From: Sporothrix humicola
Taxonomy: Eukaryota > Ascomycota > Sordariomycetes > Ophiostomatales > Ophiostomataceae
Reading direction: 5' to 3'
DNA length: 64,000 bases
Assembly: GCA_021396245.1 (NCBI GenBank)
Contig: WNYE01000001.1
Span: forward strand, 806,001-870,000
A program made the translations under genes and the position numbers. Below are positions 62,124-64,000 of the stretch, piece after piece; position 1 is the first letter of the stretch, and each line of letters begins with the position of its first letter. Under the pieces are notes generated by a model, which had not been told where the DNA came from, did no database searches, and worked only from the letters and a program-made list of their open reading frames with translations.

Positions 62124-64000
62124 TTACTCAGAGTTCAGCATGTTAAGCCTTGACGCGGTGGTCTCAATGCTGCGGGCGATCCGAGCTATCCGTGCAATGG
62201 CCAGAGACTCCTCGACTTCGCTGATCGTCTGCTCCTCAGAAGAAGCATCGACGAGCTCGTAACGGGACAGTGCCTTCTCGGACTCGACACCGCCGAAAAT
62301 GCTGTCAACATCCGACATCACCTCGGTGTTGAGCGAAAGGGGCTTGCTAGCCGCAGCGGGAGCGTCGACGGGTGCAGAGGAAGTCGAAGCGGTCGAAACA
62401 GCGGCGTCGTGGTACAGGGCAAAGGCCGGGTCGTTCTCAAACTCGGCGTCCGCAACGACAGGGGCAACGGCCTTGACAGTCTCGACGGGCTTCTCGGCAA
62501 CGGGGTGCTCAATGATGGGCATCTCAATCTTCTCCTCCTCGTCGTCGCAGCCAACAAAGTTGGACACCTTGCCGGTCAGGACCGAAGTATCAATCGAGGG
62601 GATCGTGACCTCGGGCGTCTCCAGGACGGCATAGACCTGGGGCTGGAAGGCAAAGGCGGGCTCAGACTCCATGTGCAGCATCGAGAAATCAATGTTCTGC
62701 TCAGGGATCATGGCCATGCCAATCTGGTGCTGGGCCGGGTACGGGTTGGCATCCTTGGGAGCCTGGCGCTCTTGGCCCTGGGGAACAGCCTGGGTCGGGA
62801 CGGGAGCCGGGATCTGGGCCTGCATCTGCTGGGCCTGGTTCTGGGGGACAAGAGCGGGGTTGGAGCTGAGGCGGTCCAGGAAGTCCGAGAACGAAGGCGA
62901 GCCAAGCAGCATGCGGGTCAGGTCAGACAGGCGCTTGTTCTCATCGGCAAGTAGGCGGTTCTGGGCGCGGAGGTCACCGTTCTCAGTAACCTTGCCGGCA
63001 ATCTCAGCCTCGAGCTGCGAGATGTATTCTGTGTGTGTGTGTTAGCATGTTGTAACTCAAATGTTGTATCGAATGATTCTTTTTTCACTTACCCTTTCTG
63101 CGGGAACGGAAAGCACGTGCGGAAACCTTGTTGCGGAGCTGGCGGCGCTCCTTGCTAGACAGCTTCTTGCCCTCCTCGCTGGCGAGCAGACGCTCATCCT
63201 CATCCATATCCTCCTCGTCCTTCTTGAGACGGGAGATGTTGCCCATGCCACCGATGGAAGAGTTGGGAGAAGAAGGCTTAGCGCGCATAGAGCTAAGCAG
63301 CTGGGTGATCTTCTGCTCGACGATGGGGTCGGAAGGCTGGCCAGCCTTGGCACGTTGTGTCTGGGGCTGGGGCATTTGCTCGGACTTCATCTGGCCCTGG
63401 CTGGAAGCACGCTGGCGCTGCTGTTGCTGGATGATCTGCTGCTGCTGGCGCTGCTGGGCCTGGGCCTTGGCCATGGCAGCCTGCTGGTGCATACCGGGCC
63501 ACAGACGGCCGACGTTGCCGGGCTGCGAGCCGGCATTGGCATTGAGGACCGGAGGCGACTGCATCTCCTGGCTAGGGACGATGACCGAGGCCGGGGCCGA
63601 GGGGATCTGCTGCTCGGCGAAGAAGAAAGAGGGGTCGGCTGCGGGCGACTCAAACTCGAGGTCGATGTCTGAGGGGCTAACCGAGGCACCGTTGGGAGCG
63701 GTGTTGAAGTCAAACATGTCGTCGGTGCTGTTCATGTTGACAAAGTTCATGTCGAAGTTGTTGTAGCCAGCCATCTGGTTGGTGTTCTGCGTCACGGCAA
63801 AGGTGTTGGCCAGAGCGCCGGGGACGAAACCGGTCTGCTGTTTGTACTGGTCGTACTGGTGGCTAGGGCCAGTCATCTGCTGGCTGACGGACAGCATCGA
63901 GGAGGGTGTTGATGCAGCGGTTGTGCGGACGAAAGAAGAGTTCTTGTTTGCCGGCGACATGGCAGGCGAGTACTGGTTTGTGTTGTCGTACTCGGTCAGG
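62124..64000 (-). CDS. bZIP transcription factor (5' end beyond the window)
   Basis: Partial gene: the frame is still open at the right edge (reading LTEYDNTNQYSPAMSP), so the true start lies outside. Exon 63093->64000 joins exon 62124-63028 across a 64-bp intron (GTAAGT donor, GCTAAC branch, a CA run, CACAG acceptor). Splicing restores RSRRKEYISQLEAEI, so the intron cuts the bZIP domain exactly between basic region and zipper. The basic region is KERRQLRNKVSARAFRSRRK (N-x7-R motif N-KVSARAF-R). Leucine heptads follow (LEAEIAGKVTENGDLRAQNR, LLADENKRLSDL). Upstream is a Gln-rich activation-type region (about QAQQRQQQQIIQQQQ), downstream a 240-residue Pro/Ala/Glu-rich tail ending ETTASRLNMLNSE. 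The target genes are unknown. Confidence 0.9.

Overview
This is a gene-dense stretch of core chromosome from a filamentous ascomycete (Pezizomycotina, most likely a sordariomycete; genus not determinable from the window). The evidence is short introns of about 50-120 bp with GTRNGT donors and CTRAC branch sites, GC-rich codon third positions, pyrimidine-rich 5' leaders, and fungus-specific families (Ima1, Dsc3, Zn2Cys6 and RTA1 proteins, DSC and Set3 complex members). Twenty-two genes are supported and one small gene is a candidate. I see no tRNA, rRNA, transposon, CRISPR array, secondary-metabolite cluster or prokaryotic-type operon. Exon boundaries were worked out by hand from splice consensus, reading phase and family conservation.

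Layout. 0.5-5.6 kb: MCH1-type MFS transporter (-) and histidyl-tRNA synthetase (+), divergent. 5.6-9.8 kb: a long AT-rich spacer, then a five-exon Rho-like GTPase with a long N-terminal extension and eroded GTPase motifs. 10.5-14.1 kb: MTR4 exosome helicase (-). 14.9-19.6 kb: mitochondrial genes COX8/VIIc (+), a PPR protein (-) and Rsm25/mS23 (+). 19.8-24.3 kb: ALG14 (-) and the inner nuclear membrane protein IMA1 (+). 26-30.7 kb: a Gly/Trp-rich surface-like protein (+), a motor-only kinesin (+) and a serine beta-lactamase-family hydrolase (-). 31.6-39.7 kb: a giant SNT1-type SANT protein (-). 40.9-47.2 kb: deoxyhypusine synthase (+), HMG-CoA lyase (+), a small EF-hand-like candidate (-) and a nitrilase with a large insertion (+). 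48.3-56.0 kb: RTA1-family membrane protein (-), Zn2Cys6 regulator (-), chorismate synthase (-) and DSC3 (+). 56.5-64.0 kb: a very acidic single-pass membrane protein ending in HEEL (-) and a bZIP regulator (-) that runs off the right edge.

Most genes are housekeeping and unrelated to their neighbours. Loose themes are mitochondrial expression (HTS1, COX8, PPR protein, RSM25) and ER/nuclear envelope functions (ALG14, IMA1, DSC3, the HEEL protein). No new multi-gene system is evident. The items most worth a second look are individual proteins: the degenerate Rho-like GTPase, the stalkless kinesin, the HEEL-terminated acidic protein, the nitrilase insertion, the small EF-hand-like gene and the split start codon of SNT1.
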